64,000 nucleotides of DNA. Origin: JAVVSR01 sp036654095 (lineage in GTDB: Bacteria; Bacillota; Clostridia; Christensenellales; CAG-917). The position numbers and the translations under genes are program-made. How positions within the stretch are numbered: the stretch's first letter is position 1; each line of letters opens with the position of its first letter. Under the pieces are notes generated by a model that saw only the letters and a program-made list of their open reading frames with translations, did not search any database and was not told where the DNA came from. This document shows, piece after piece, positions 43,571 through 53,220 of the stretch. The stretch spans positions 52,703 to 116,702 of the forward strand of contig JAVVSR010000004.1 of the NCBI GenBank assembly GCA_036654095.1. Reading direction: 5' to 3'.

Positions 43571-44116
43571 CTACTTAAAGTACCTGTTAAGTAAACCTAA
43601 AAACGCATTACCGTGCCTTGCTTCGTCCTTGCACATTTCGTGTACGGTATCGTGAATTGCATCGTAACCCAATTCTTTAGCGCGCTTTGCAATTTTTAAT
43701 TTACCCTCTGTTGCGCCAGCTTCGGCGGCTACTCTAAGTTCCAAATTCTTTTTAGTTGAAACATCAACAACTTCGCCTAAAAGTTCCGCAAATTTTGATG
43801 CGTGTTCCGCTTCCTCAAAAGCTATTCTCTTATACGCTTCGCCAATTTCAGGAAACCCTTCGCGGTCAGCCTGACGACTCATTGCCAAATACATTCCAAC
43901 TTCAGTACACTCGCCCTCAAAATTCATACGAAGACCTTTAACAACTTCTTCATCTAAGCCCTTCGCAACACCAATACGATGCTCGTCAGCCCAAACATAG
44001 CTAGTTTCTTTTAATTCGTTAAACTTTGATGCAGGAGCTTTGCAAACCGGACAACTTTCAGGAGCGCTATCGCCCTCGTGTACATAACCGCATATTGTGC
44101 AGATAAATTTTTTCAT
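43571..44116 (-). CDS. Reverse rubrerythrin (rubredoxin domain first)
   Basis: The ATG at 44116 follows GGAGGTTC. The 181-aa protein starts with a rubredoxin-like iron site, CTIC (C6, C9) and CPVC (C22, C25), followed by the ferritin-like di-iron domain. Its Glu/His motifs are NFEGECTEVGMYLAMSR, AFEEAEHASKF and CKDEARHGNAF. Ordinary rubrerythrins have these domains in the opposite order. Reverse rubrerythrins are NADH-dependent peroxide reductases in clostridia. It follows the PerR-type gene by 44 bp and shares its terminator. Confidence 0.95.
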   Translation of the reverse strand: MKKFICTICGYVHEGDSAPESCPVCKAPASKFNELKETSYVWADEHRIGVAKGLDEEVVKGLRMNFEGECTEVGMYLAMSRQADREGFPEIGEAYKRIAFEEAEHASKFAELLGEVVDVSTKKNLELRVAAEAGATEGKLKIAKRAKELGYDAIHDTVHEMCKDEARHGNAFLGLLNRYFK

Positions 44117-44160
44117 TTTAAGAACCTCCAAGTTCAATAATTATTTAATATATAAACCCC

Positions 44161-44547
44161 TTAATTCGGGTTATTTGATTTTTCACGACACTTTTGACAA
44201 ACTCCACTAAAGATAATACTAAATGTGTCAGCCTTTTCGGGTATAGACGTCAATATTTTAACTTTCGTATCGCTGTCAACGTCGGTATCGATAACATTTC
44301 CGCAAACTAAGCAAACAAAGTGCGCGTGGTTTTTCGTATTGCCGTCGTACCTATCCTTTTCAAAAACACCCTGAACTTTAATAATCTCGTGAAGCTGTTC
44401 AAGATAAGCTAAGTTGCGATATACCGTCGCCAAACTAATAGACGGAAGAATATTTTTAGACTGCTCGTAAATCCACTCTGCGGTAGGGTGCGACGTTGTA
44501 CTGCGTAAAACATTTAATATAACTTCGCGTTGTCTTGAATAGTTCAT
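44161..44547 (-). CDS. perR: PerR/Fur-family peroxide-responsive regulator
   Basis: The ATG at 44547 follows GAGGCAATT and gives MNYSRQREVILNVLRS, the standard opening, for 128 aa. The winged helix (HPTAEWIYEQ, ISLATVYRNLAYLEQ), the metal-sensing motif KNHAHFVCLVCG and a second zinc pair C-x-x-C (GVCQKC) are all present. A near-consensus Per box lies in its promoter region, so it represses itself and the co-transcribed rubrerythrin and releases them on peroxide exposure. Gene context favours PerR over Fur or Zur. Confidence 0.9.
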   Translation of the reverse strand: MNYSRQREVILNVLRSTTSHPTAEWIYEQSKNILPSISLATVYRNLAYLEQLHEIIKVQGVFEKDRYDGNTKNHAHFVCLVCGNVIDTDVDSDTKVKILTSIPEKADTFSIIFSGVCQKCREKSNNPN

Positions 44548-44566
44548 AATTGCCTCAAATCGATAT

Positions 44567-44581
44567 TCATTATCATTATAA
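44567..44581 (-). promoter_or_regulatory. Per box operator upstream of perR
   Basis: On minus the site reads TTATAATGATAATGA, against the PerR consensus TTATAATNATTATAA. The left half is perfect and the right half has two or three changes. It lies 20 bp before the start codon. Confidence 0.8.
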
Positions 44582-44795
44582 TACCAATAAAACTTCACAT
44601 TGTCAACTAAAATAGTAATGATTATTAATTTTATTTTAAATAAAAAATTACGTCTGTAATTTTCACAAAATAATTAGCAAATAGTTTTTACATAAATAAG
44701 CAAATTGAACTACATCTAAATCACTTTAACTTAAAGTCTATTTAATTTGTATTTGAGTTTTGATACCTTTATATAATCACCTTAATTGGTTAATT

Positions 44796-46619
44796 TCATT
44801 TGCGCATAAACGCGCCGTAAAATCCGTTCGGAATTTCAATATCGCCCTTCACCGTTATACCGTTAAAAATATTTACATATAAATTGTCCAAATGTAATAG
44901 TTGATTTGAACCCGTTAGATTAGATAAGACGATTAATTCGTCGCAACCATTTGTCCAATGATAAGCTAACATTGTGTTTAAGTCAATAATTTCAAAATTA
45001 GATAAAAATAAATTTCGATTGTTACGACGAAGCGCGCCTAATACTTCAAAATGTTTTAGCAAATCATTATCAATTTTATCCCAAGGGAAAGTACGCCTAT
45101 TAATTGGGTCTTCAAAACCTTCCATTCCAATTTCGTCGCCATAGTAAATAGACGGCACTCCCGGTAAAGTAAACTGTAACAGCGATGCAAGTTTAAGCCT
45201 ATCTTTCGCTGAAGCGCGTTGAGAGTCATCAAGGTAGTATTTTGACTTAAACAGTTTTGACTTATCGTTAAGGTTTACATCCGCGAGAGCGGTAATTATA
45301 CGAACGGTATCGTGAGTGCCAATAATATTCATTAAGCAATCAATACTTTGACGAGGATAATTTTCCATAATAGACATAATTCTATTTTGAAATGTTGAAA
45401 CATTACAATTCAAAACGTAGTCAATAATTGCATTTTTAAATGGATAATTCATTACGCCGTCAAGCTGACCGCCAATTAAATAAGGGCGCAATTCGCCATA
45501 ACTAACTTTTGTCGAAGCATCTTCCCACACCTCGCCGATAATAAGCGCATTTTTATCCGCTTTTTTAATGGTTTCGCACAGCAAATCGGTAAAATCTATT
45601 GGAAGCTCGTCAACAACGTCAAGCCTCCACCCTTTAACGCCCAAGCCAGTCCATTTGTTTATAACGCCGTTTTTCCCAAACAGTAATTCGCGGTACTTTG
45701 GATTTGCCTCATTTAAATTTGGAACATTAGTGCAACCCCACCAACAATCGTAATCATTAGGGAAAGCCCTAAAATAATACCAGTCATAATAGGGCGATTT
45801 TTTTGATTGATACGCGCCAACGCTGTTATAATTTCCGTTTTTATTAAAGTACAAACTATCCGCGCCACTGTGGTTAAAAACGCCGTCAAGCATAATCGAA
45901 ATGCCAAATTCCGCGGCCTTATCAATTAAATTTTTAAAATCGTTTTCTGAACCTATCAGTTCATCAATTTGCATATAATCGCCTGTATCATAGCGATGAT
46001 TGGAAAATGATTTGAAAATCGGAGACAAGTAAATTGTAGTAACACCTAGGTCATAAAGATACGAAAGTTTATCAATAATACCCAAAAAATTGCCGCCAAA
46101 AAAATCGTCTGCTTGATATTTTCCGTCGCGGTCAACCACAATAGGCTCGTCGAACCAATTATCATGCAATCGATATTTGCGTTCTGTTTTAATGTTTCCC
46201 GCTTTATTAAAACGGTCAACAAAAATATGATAGATTACCCCGCCTTTTACAAAATCAGGTGTTTTATAGTCATCATTATATACTGTTATCTGCCATTCGG
46301 GTAAATTCTCACCACAAACAGCGTTGCAAAACTCATCACGTCCATAGTACCATACGCCGTCATTGTTTCGCATTTCAAACCGATAAAAGTATATACCAGC
46401 TTCAATACATTCAACAAAAACTTCATAAATATTACTGCCTGAAGTGTTTTCACTCCATTTCATAGGATAGTATGTGCTTATGTCATTTTTACGTAAAACA
46501 AAATACACCTCGGAAACACTAATCCACGCGTCAAGCGGAAAGCGGATTTTCACCTGCTCTCTTGTGCTTACCGCGCCAAATGGCGTTTTATAAAAGGTGT
46601 ATCTCGAATTATAAATCAT
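44796..46619 (-). CDS. GH13 alpha-glucan hydrolase (neopullulanase/cyclomaltodextrinase type)
   Basis: The 608-residue protein has an N-terminal beta-sandwich like CBM34 (to about 115), then a GH13 barrel. Barrel motifs are GVTTIYLSPIF, DGVFNHSG, GWRLDVVDE (nucleophile Asp), IIGEVWED (acid Glu) and NIIGTHDTVRI (third Asp). It is probably intracellular, since there is no signal peptide. It starts 4-8 bases after the glgP stop with no ribosome site, so it is translated by coupling. It would open or trim limit dextrins left by GlgP and could accept maltodextrins. Confidence 0.9.
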   Translation of the reverse strand: MIYNSRYTFYKTPFGAVSTREQVKIRFPLDAWISVSEVYFVLRKNDISTYYPMKWSENTSGSNIYEVFVECIEAGIYFYRFEMRNNDGVWYYGRDEFCNAVCGENLPEWQITVYNDDYKTPDFVKGGVIYHIFVDRFNKAGNIKTERKYRLHDNWFDEPIVVDRDGKYQADDFFGGNFLGIIDKLSYLYDLGVTTIYLSPIFKSFSNHRYDTGDYMQIDELIGSENDFKNLIDKAAEFGISIMLDGVFNHSGADSLYFNKNGNYNSVGAYQSKKSPYYDWYYFRAFPNDYDCWWGCTNVPNLNEANPKYRELLFGKNGVINKWTGLGVKGWRLDVVDELPIDFTDLLCETIKKADKNALIIGEVWEDASTKVSYGELRPYLIGGQLDGVMNYPFKNAIIDYVLNCNVSTFQNRIMSIMENYPRQSIDCLMNIIGTHDTVRIITALADVNLNDKSKLFKSKYYLDDSQRASAKDRLKLASLLQFTLPGVPSIYYGDEIGMEGFEDPINRRTFPWDKIDNDLLKHFEVLGALRRNNRNLFLSNFEIIDLNTMLAYHWTNGCDELIVLSNLTGSNQLLHLDNLYVNIFNGITVKGDIEIPNGFYGAFMRK

Positions 46620-46626
46620 CAATTAA

Positions 46627-49056
46627 TCAGTTAATAGGCTTAACGTCCCATATCCTTTTTGCATATTCCGCAACCGAGCGGTCCGAACTGAAAAACCCTG
46701 CATTGGCTATATTCATTAAAGCCATACGGTTAAAGTTTTCCGCATTTTTATAAGTGTCATTTACCTTTTGTTGCGCGCGTACATATGCGTCAAAGTCAGC
46801 TAAAACCATATACGGGTCGGCCATTCCGTTGTTTCCTAAAAGCAAGCTATCTGCAATTTCGGTAAACTTAACACCTCCCAAGCCTGCCCTTAACGTATCA
46901 ATAATACGTTTAATTCGACCATCGTTTGAAAAATATTTAGTAGCATTGTAGCCATTTTTATACAGCTCGTTTACCTGCTCGGTCAAAAGTCCAAATATAA
47001 ATATATTCTCGTCGCCGACAGCTTCGTGAATTTCAACATTTGCGCCGTCCATAGTCCCTAACGTTATAGCGCCGTTTATCATAAACTTCATATTGCCCGT
47101 ACCGGAAGCCTCTTTCCCTGCAATAGAAATCTGCTCCGAAATTTCCGCGGCAGGTATCATAAGCTCGGCCAACGTTACTCGATAATTTTCAAGAAAAACC
47201 ACTTTGATTTTATCTTTTATACTCTTATCATTGTTGATAACCTCGCCCATTTGCCAAATAAGACGGATAATTTGCTTGGCCATAAAATAACTTGACGCGG
47301 CTTTCGCCCCGAAAATAAACGTCCTAGGAACAATGTCCAAATTAGGATTTTCCTTCAGTCGATAGTATGTGTCCAAAATATTAAACGCATTTAAAAGCTG
47401 ACGCTTGTATTCGTGCAAACGCTTTGCCTGACAGTCAAAGATAGAGTTAGGATTAACTGTCACATTATTATTTTTCTTTATATATTCGGCAAGTTTAATT
47501 TTATTTTTAAGTTTTACCTCTCCGATTTGATGTAAAACGGCTTTATCTGTGGCAAACTTTTCAAATTGTTTTAATTTTGAAGCGTCCTTAATCCACTCAT
47601 CTCCAATGGTATCGTACAAAAGTTTAGTCAAGTCGGGATTATCTTGCTGAAGCCATCTGCGGTGTGTAATACCATTTGTAACATTGGTAAACTTTTGCGG
47701 GTGCATTTGATAATAATCCTTAAAAATATCTTTTTTCAAAATTTCGCTATGCAACTCCGAAACGCCGTTGATTGTGTGCGCCGCAACCAAGCACATAGTG
47801 GCCATCTTAATTTGATTATGTTCCAAAATCGCGTTTTCCGCAACTTTGCTGTGGTTATTTGGATAGAACTGCCAAAGTTCATCGCAAAAACGTCGATTGA
47901 TTTCGCAAACAATTTGGAATACTCTAGGCAATAATGTTGAGAAAAGTTGTTGTGGCCATTTTTCCAAAGCCTCTGCCATAACGGTGTGATTAGTATAACT
48001 GATAGTATCACACGTAATTTCCCACGCTTTTTCCCAACTGTAACCATAGTCGTCCAAAAGAATACGCATAAGTTCAGGAATACATAAGGTAGGGTGAGTA
48101 TCATTGATGTGGATAGACGCGTGACTTGCCAAATTATCCAAGTTAGGATTTGTTGTCAAGTGCCGTTTTATTATCGACTGTATTGAAGCGGAAACAAAAA
48201 AGTATTGTTGTTTAAGCCTCAGCGATTTCCCTTCAAAATGGTCATCGGCGGGATATAAAACTTTAGATATGCTTTCCGCAATCATCTTTGATTCCATAGC
48301 TTTCACATATTCGCCACGGCTAAACAGGTCCATATCGAAATCGCTTGAAGCCTTTGACGACCACAAGCGCAGTCTATTTACGGTATTAGGTTTAATTCCA
48401 CTAATGTTCATATCATATGGAACAGCAAGAACAGTTGTATAATCACAATGTTCAATAACTAACCTATTTTCACGCCAAGACTCCTTAACAACACCGCCAA
48501 AGCGGATTTCAAAAGTATCCTCAACGCGCGGAGCAAGCCAAACTGAACCATTAGTAAGCCAATCATCGGGTTGTTCAAGCTGAAAACCGTCAACAATTTT
48601 TTGCTTAAAAATGCCATAGTCATACATAATTGAAAATCCACTCGCCACATAGCCTAGCGATGTTAAACTTTCAAGATATGCAGCAGCCAAACGTCCAAGC
48701 CCGCCATTACCCAAACCTGCATCGGGTTCAAGCGCAAACAACTCTTCAACATTAAATCCCAAGTCGGCGACCGCTGTTGTCATTTTATTTTCAAGGCCCA
48801 TATTGTACAAATGGTTTTTTAAAGAACGGCCAAGCAAAAATTCCATGGACATATAATATACGTGCTTGGAGTTTTTTTCACGAACCTTCTTTTTAAACTC
48901 CACGCGGGTTTGCGTAAGCATATCCCTGACCACCAAACAAACAGCTTGATACATTTGATTTGTATTAGCATCTTCAAATTTAACCCCGAAAAATCTAGCG
49001 ACCTTTTCGGTAATAAGCTCCTTTAAGTCCGCCGAGGAAATTTTGGTATAATCCAT
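46627..49056 (-). CDS. glgP: Glycogen/alpha-glucan phosphorylase
   Basis: GlgP releases glucose-1-phosphate from glycogen ends. The 809-aa protein has GNGGLGRLAAAYLESL near residue 117, the tandem IHINDTHPTLCIPELMR and VTNGITHRRWLQ segments, KRLHEYKRQLLN, and the pyridoxal-phosphate lysine motif EASGTGNMKFMINGA. The length matches the family. AGGAG lies before the ATG. A gap of 361 bp holding a large palindrome separates it from glgA, so it may have its own control. Confidence 0.97.
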   Translation of the reverse strand: MDYTKISSADLKELITEKVARFFGVKFEDANTNQMYQAVCLVVRDMLTQTRVEFKKKVREKNSKHVYYMSMEFLLGRSLKNHLYNMGLENKMTTAVADLGFNVEELFALEPDAGLGNGGLGRLAAAYLESLTSLGYVASGFSIMYDYGIFKQKIVDGFQLEQPDDWLTNGSVWLAPRVEDTFEIRFGGVVKESWRENRLVIEHCDYTTVLAVPYDMNISGIKPNTVNRLRLWSSKASSDFDMDLFSRGEYVKAMESKMIAESISKVLYPADDHFEGKSLRLKQQYFFVSASIQSIIKRHLTTNPNLDNLASHASIHINDTHPTLCIPELMRILLDDYGYSWEKAWEITCDTISYTNHTVMAEALEKWPQQLFSTLLPRVFQIVCEINRRFCDELWQFYPNNHSKVAENAILEHNQIKMATMCLVAAHTINGVSELHSEILKKDIFKDYYQMHPQKFTNVTNGITHRRWLQQDNPDLTKLLYDTIGDEWIKDASKLKQFEKFATDKAVLHQIGEVKLKNKIKLAEYIKKNNNVTVNPNSIFDCQAKRLHEYKRQLLNAFNILDTYYRLKENPNLDIVPRTFIFGAKAASSYFMAKQIIRLIWQMGEVINNDKSIKDKIKVVFLENYRVTLAELMIPAAEISEQISIAGKEASGTGNMKFMINGAITLGTMDGANVEIHEAVGDENIFIFGLLTEQVNELYKNGYNATKYFSNDGRIKRIIDTLRAGLGGVKFTEIADSLLLGNNGMADPYMVLADFDAYVRAQQKVNDTYKNAENFNRMALMNIANAGFFSSDRSVAEYAKRIWDVKPIN

Positions 49057-49417
49057 TTTATCTCTCCTATTGAGGTAGTACTCTTATAAGTTATCCTATG
49101 TAAAACGGCAAAGCGGTGCAACCTCAAAGCGATTTGCCTTTGTTAATATAACATATTTTGCGAAAATATACAAGTGAAACATACGTAAAATGCAAGGTAA
49201 TTTAAGGCAGATACCCGCTATTTTCGCATAATACAAGGACACGCCTGTGTCCTTGTATTATCGCAAATGTAAAGTTCATAATTTATCAAAAAAACCAACG
49301 CTTAGCAAATAAATAACACTTTTTAGTTTTAATAATTCCACTAATTACTAAAATATTCTAGCTAAAACACCTACTTTTTAATTAAAATAAAATTCTCCTA
49401 ATATAAGCGACATACTA
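49057..49417. other. Intergenic region between glgA and glgP with a 14-bp perfect palindrome
   Basis: A stem of 14 bp (TAATACAAGGACAC at 49229-49242 and its complement at 49247-49260) surrounds GCCT. No T run follows on either strand, so it is not a clear terminator and may be an operator or an RNA element in the glgP leader. Otherwise AT-rich, no gene. Confidence 0.7.
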
Positions 49418-50842
49418 TTATTTAAGTAATTCAGTATAAATTTCGTTATATTCTTTTGCCGAAGTTTTCCAACTAAAATCACGTTTCATAGCGTTAGTTT
49501 GAACAGCGTTCCAAAGATTTTTGTCATAGTACGCGCCCAACGAACGCCAAACGGCATCAAGCATATCATACGCTTGATAAGCCTTAAACGTAAAGCCAGT
49601 ACCTTTTTTTGTAACAGGATTAAACGGTTCAACAGTATCCTTAAGCCCACCTGTTTCGCGAACGATTGGAACAGCGCCATAACGCATTGCAATCATTTGC
49701 CCTAAACCGCACGGCTCAAATTTTGAAGGCATCAACAATATATCCGTTGAGCCATAAATTTTAGACGCCAAATCACCATTAAAGTTTATGATAGCGCGCA
49801 TTTTACTGCTGTATCTTTTTTCACAGTTTTTAAGTAATGTTTCGTATTTCCAATCGCCTTTGCCAAGAACGATAAATTGAATATCCGCCGCCAACATTTC
49901 GTCTAATACCGTAGCGACTAAATCCAATCCTTTCTGTTCGGTCAATCTAGTAATCATAGCAATCATTGGCCTTTCGGGCGAATATGGTAAATCCATTAAT
50001 TCGCAGAGATGTTTTTTGTTTTCCTGACGGCGCTTGACACTTTTTAAAGTATAGTTTTGGTCAAGAGCGCCATCTGTCTGCGGATTGTAAAAATCCGTAT
50101 CAATTCCATTTGTAACGCCCTTAATTTTAAAATGACGCGCATTTAAGATACCGCTAAGACCATATGAAAAGAACGGGTCCTTAAGTTCCTCGGCGTAAGT
50201 TTTGCTAACAGTTGTGACCACATTTGCGCTTTCGATACCGCCCTTCATGTAGTTGACAACCTCGTCACATTCAACAATACTTTCCTTTCCTGCGGGTATT
50301 CCTAGGATATCGCCCATAAGGAAGCGGTCGTATTTACCTTGAAATTCAATGTTATGAATGGTGAAAACAGTTTTTGTGCGTTTATATTCGTCAATTCCAC
50401 GATAGAAAATATCCAAAAAAACCGGTACTAACGCAGTATGCCAGTCATTAGAATGCGCAATTTCAGGATAAAAACCTGTGATTGATGCCATTTCCAACAC
50501 TGCTTTACTAAAAAATGCAAACCTTTCGCCATCATCGAAGTGGCCATAAAGCCCCTTTCTGCCAAAATAATATTCATTGTCGATAAAATAATAGATAACA
50601 TTATCAATAGTATATTCAAACACGCCACAGTACTGACGACGCCAGCTTAAATCAACAAAGGTAGAACCCAAAAATCGCATAGTTTGACGATACTCTGTTG
50701 GTATCTCCTCATATAGTGGCATAACAACTCGACAATCATTTCCTAAATCGGCCAACGCTTTGGGTAACGCGCCAGCGACATCCCCTAAACCTCCCGTTCT
50801 TATAAACGGGGAGGCCTCTGAAACTGTAAATAAAATTTTCAT
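49418..50842 (-). CDS. glgA: Glycogen synthase (GT5, ADP-glucose)
   Basis: GlgA extends alpha-1,4-glucan using ADP-glucose. The 474-aa protein opens MKILFTVSEASPFIRTGGLGDV, where the family motif is usually KTGGL; here residue 15 is Arg. The C-terminal site MPSKFEPCGLGQMIAMRYG with RETGGLKDTV is intact. AAGGAGG precedes the ATG. It follows glgD by 57 bp in the glycogen operon. Confidence 0.96.
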   Translation of the reverse strand: MKILFTVSEASPFIRTGGLGDVAGALPKALADLGNDCRVVMPLYEEIPTEYRQTMRFLGSTFVDLSWRRQYCGVFEYTIDNVIYYFIDNEYYFGRKGLYGHFDDGERFAFFSKAVLEMASITGFYPEIAHSNDWHTALVPVFLDIFYRGIDEYKRTKTVFTIHNIEFQGKYDRFLMGDILGIPAGKESIVECDEVVNYMKGGIESANVVTTVSKTYAEELKDPFFSYGLSGILNARHFKIKGVTNGIDTDFYNPQTDGALDQNYTLKSVKRRQENKKHLCELMDLPYSPERPMIAMITRLTEQKGLDLVATVLDEMLAADIQFIVLGKGDWKYETLLKNCEKRYSSKMRAIINFNGDLASKIYGSTDILLMPSKFEPCGLGQMIAMRYGAVPIVRETGGLKDTVEPFNPVTKKGTGFTFKAYQAYDMLDAVWRSLGAYYDKNLWNAVQTNAMKRDFSWKTSAKEYNEIYTELLK

Positions 50843-50899
50843 AAGTTCCTCCTTTTTTTAAAATCGAATTTCTTTATATTGAAACAAAATTATATTAAT

Positions 50900-52018
50900 C
50901 TAAACTGTTTTATCTTTCACAATAACTATTGGATAGGTTTCATATCCCGACAGCTGTCGTTCGGGCTGAATTGTCACGTTTTTATCGGTAATAGTATATT
51001 TAATAACGGCTTTTTCGCCTATGAAACAATTTTCCATCACTATGGAGTTGCGAACAATAGCGCCCTTTTCAACCCTAACACCACGAAACAAAATACTGTT
51101 TTCAACCGTGCCATCAATTTCACAACCGTCAGCTATAAGGCTATTTGAAACTTTAGCGTTATTTAAATATCTAGTAGGCACGCTATCTTTTACCTTAGTA
51201 TAAATTGCGCCTTCGCCATAGAATAATCCAGTACGGATATCGGTATCTAAAAGTTCCATATTATGTTTATAGTAACTTGGAATATCGTCAATAGTCACTG
51301 CATATCCCGTCAATTCGTGGCAATATATTTTAAGTTCAGAAAGTTGACGCAATAAAATATCCTTTTCAAAATCTACAAACCCACGCGAATACGCCGTTTC
51401 AACAAGGCTAATAAGCAAGTCTTTTTTAACGATATAAACATTCATATTGACAAGCTGTTCCTCTTTAGACGATACCACCGCAAAACGCATATCGGTAACG
51501 CGATTATCCGCGTTCATTGTAATTAAATTTTTGCGCGGATTAATTTCATTCGACTTTTTAACCAACATCGTGATATGGCTACCTTTAGCGATATGTTCTT
51601 CAATTATTTCCTCTAAGTCAATATTTAAAACAATGTTAGTATTTGAAATAACAACATATTCGGCTTTTTTTTGACCATTCATAAAGTTTCTAAGGCTATA
51701 CAAGGCTTCAATTTTCCCTTTGTACATTTCGCGCAAAGTATTTAAAACAAACGGCGGAAAAACCATAATTCCACTATTTTTACGGTTTAAATTCCAGTCG
51801 CGTCCCATACGAATGTGGTCCATAAGCGAATTATAGTTATTGCGCGTCACGATACCTATTGAAGTGATACCGCTATTCACAAGATTTGATAAGGCAAAGT
51901 CAATTAATCTATACCTTCCGCCGAAAGGAAGCGACGCGCTTGTACGATGAATTGTAAGTTCATTCATATGGATTTCGCTATCGCTAGCAAACAGTACACT
52001 CATAGCGTTATTAATCAT
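50900..52018 (-). CDS. glgD: GlgD, glucose-1-phosphate adenylyltransferase regulatory subunit
   Basis: The 372-aa protein has the adenylyltransferase fold and a C-terminal left-handed beta-helix. It lacks the catalytic GG-x-GTRL loop: after MINNAMSVLFA it goes straight to HMNELTIHRTSASLPFGGRYRLIDF. This is typical of GlgD, which pairs with GlgC to form the active enzyme in Firmicutes. The ATG lies 2 bases after glgC, with AGGGGGT inside the glgC end. Confidence 0.94.
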   Translation of the reverse strand: MINNAMSVLFASDSEIHMNELTIHRTSASLPFGGRYRLIDFALSNLVNSGITSIGIVTRNNYNSLMDHIRMGRDWNLNRKNSGIMVFPPFVLNTLREMYKGKIEALYSLRNFMNGQKKAEYVVISNTNIVLNIDLEEIIEEHIAKGSHITMLVKKSNEINPRKNLITMNADNRVTDMRFAVVSSKEEQLVNMNVYIVKKDLLISLVETAYSRGFVDFEKDILLRQLSELKIYCHELTGYAVTIDDIPSYYKHNMELLDTDIRTGLFYGEGAIYTKVKDSVPTRYLNNAKVSNSLIADGCEIDGTVENSILFRGVRVEKGAIVRNSIVMENCFIGEKAVIKYTITDKNVTIQPERQLSGYETYPIVIVKDKTV

Positions 52019-52020
52019 TG

Positions 52021-53220
52021 TTATTTACCCCCTATCATTGCGCCAGCGGGTATAACCTCGCCTTCTGCAATTACAATATTTGGGCCGACCACGGCGATTT
52101 TCCATTCGCCATTTTCGGGTTTATCTTGTTTTTCGCCGATAACAGCGCCTTTGCCAATTTTTGCGCCCCAACCTATAATCGCGTGCTTAATAACCGCCCC
52201 CGATTCGATAACCGCATCAGGCATAAGAATACTATCATAAACTTTGCTGCCTTTGCCAACTTTACAGCTAACGGACACAACAGAGTTTCTAATATCGCCG
52301 TCCACCACCGTGCCTTCTGAAACTATGCTATTGACTGTTGTAGCGTTTGACCCCACAAACTGAGGAGGTTCAGCGCTATTTCTAGCATAAATTTTCCAGT
52401 TTTTATCGTACAGTTTCAAATTTGACGCGCTGTTTAAGATATCCATATTTGCTTCCCACAGGCTTGATATTGTGCCAACATCTTTCCAATAATCATTAAA
52501 CTCGTAAGCAAACATCTTTTGATGGTCTTTAAGCATATTCGGGATAATATCTTTACCAAAATCGTTGCTGCTTTTTTTATTTTCCTCGTCAGCAACAAGA
52601 TAACGCCTCAAAACTTCCCACGTGAAAACGTATATGCCCATTGACGCCTTGTTTGACTTCGGCTTAGATGGCTTTTCCTCAAAGTCAATAATCGTTGATT
52701 TATCATCTGTAAGCATAATGCCAAACCGACTAGCCTCCTCGATAGGCACAGTTCTCACAGCGATAGTACAATCGGCATTTTTTCTTTTATGCGAGTCGAG
52801 CATTTTGTCATAATCCATTTTATAAATATGGTCACCCGACAATAACAGCACATAATCGGGATTACATCTATCAATAAAGTCAATATTTTGATAAATTGCA
52901 TTGGCCGTACCTTTATACCATTCGCCCGACTTGGCGCGCATAAACGGAGGAAGCACAAATATTCCGCCATTGAGCCTATCCAAGTCCCACGGTTGGCCGT
53001 TGCCTATGTACTCGTGCAGTTCAAACGGACGATACTGCGTTAAAACTCCTATTGTATCTATCCCCGAGTTTACACAGTTTGATAATGTAAAGTCAATAAT
53101 ACGGTACTTGCCTCCAAAGGGTACTGCTGGCTTGGCTACATCTTCAGTAAGAGCGCCCAGTCTAGTCCCCTGACCACCAGCAAGTAACATCGCAATACAT
53201 TCCTTCTTAGTCTGTCGCAT
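52021..53220 (-). CDS. glgC: Glucose-1-phosphate adenylyltransferase catalytic subunit
   Basis: GlgC makes ADP-glucose, the committed step of glycogen synthesis. The 399-aa protein has LLAGGQGTRLGALT (residues 12-25), KPAVPFGGKYRIIDF, VLLLSGDHIYKMDY, IDFEEKPSKPKS and the WKDVGTI-like motif (YWKDVGTISSLW). GGAGG precedes the ATG, directly after glgB. Confidence 0.97.
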   Translation of the reverse strand: MRQTKKECIAMLLAGGQGTRLGALTEDVAKPAVPFGGKYRIIDFTLSNCVNSGIDTIGVLTQYRPFELHEYIGNGQPWDLDRLNGGIFVLPPFMRAKSGEWYKGTANAIYQNIDFIDRCNPDYVLLLSGDHIYKMDYDKMLDSHKRKNADCTIAVRTVPIEEASRFGIMLTDDKSTIIDFEEKPSKPKSNKASMGIYVFTWEVLRRYLVADEENKKSSNDFGKDIIPNMLKDHQKMFAYEFNDYWKDVGTISSLWEANMDILNSASNLKLYDKNWKIYARNSAEPPQFVGSNATTVNSIVSEGTVVDGDIRNSVVSVSCKVGKGSKVYDSILMPDAVIESGAVIKHAIIGWGAKIGKGAVIGEKQDKPENGEWKIAVVGPNIVIAEGEVIPAGAMIGGK

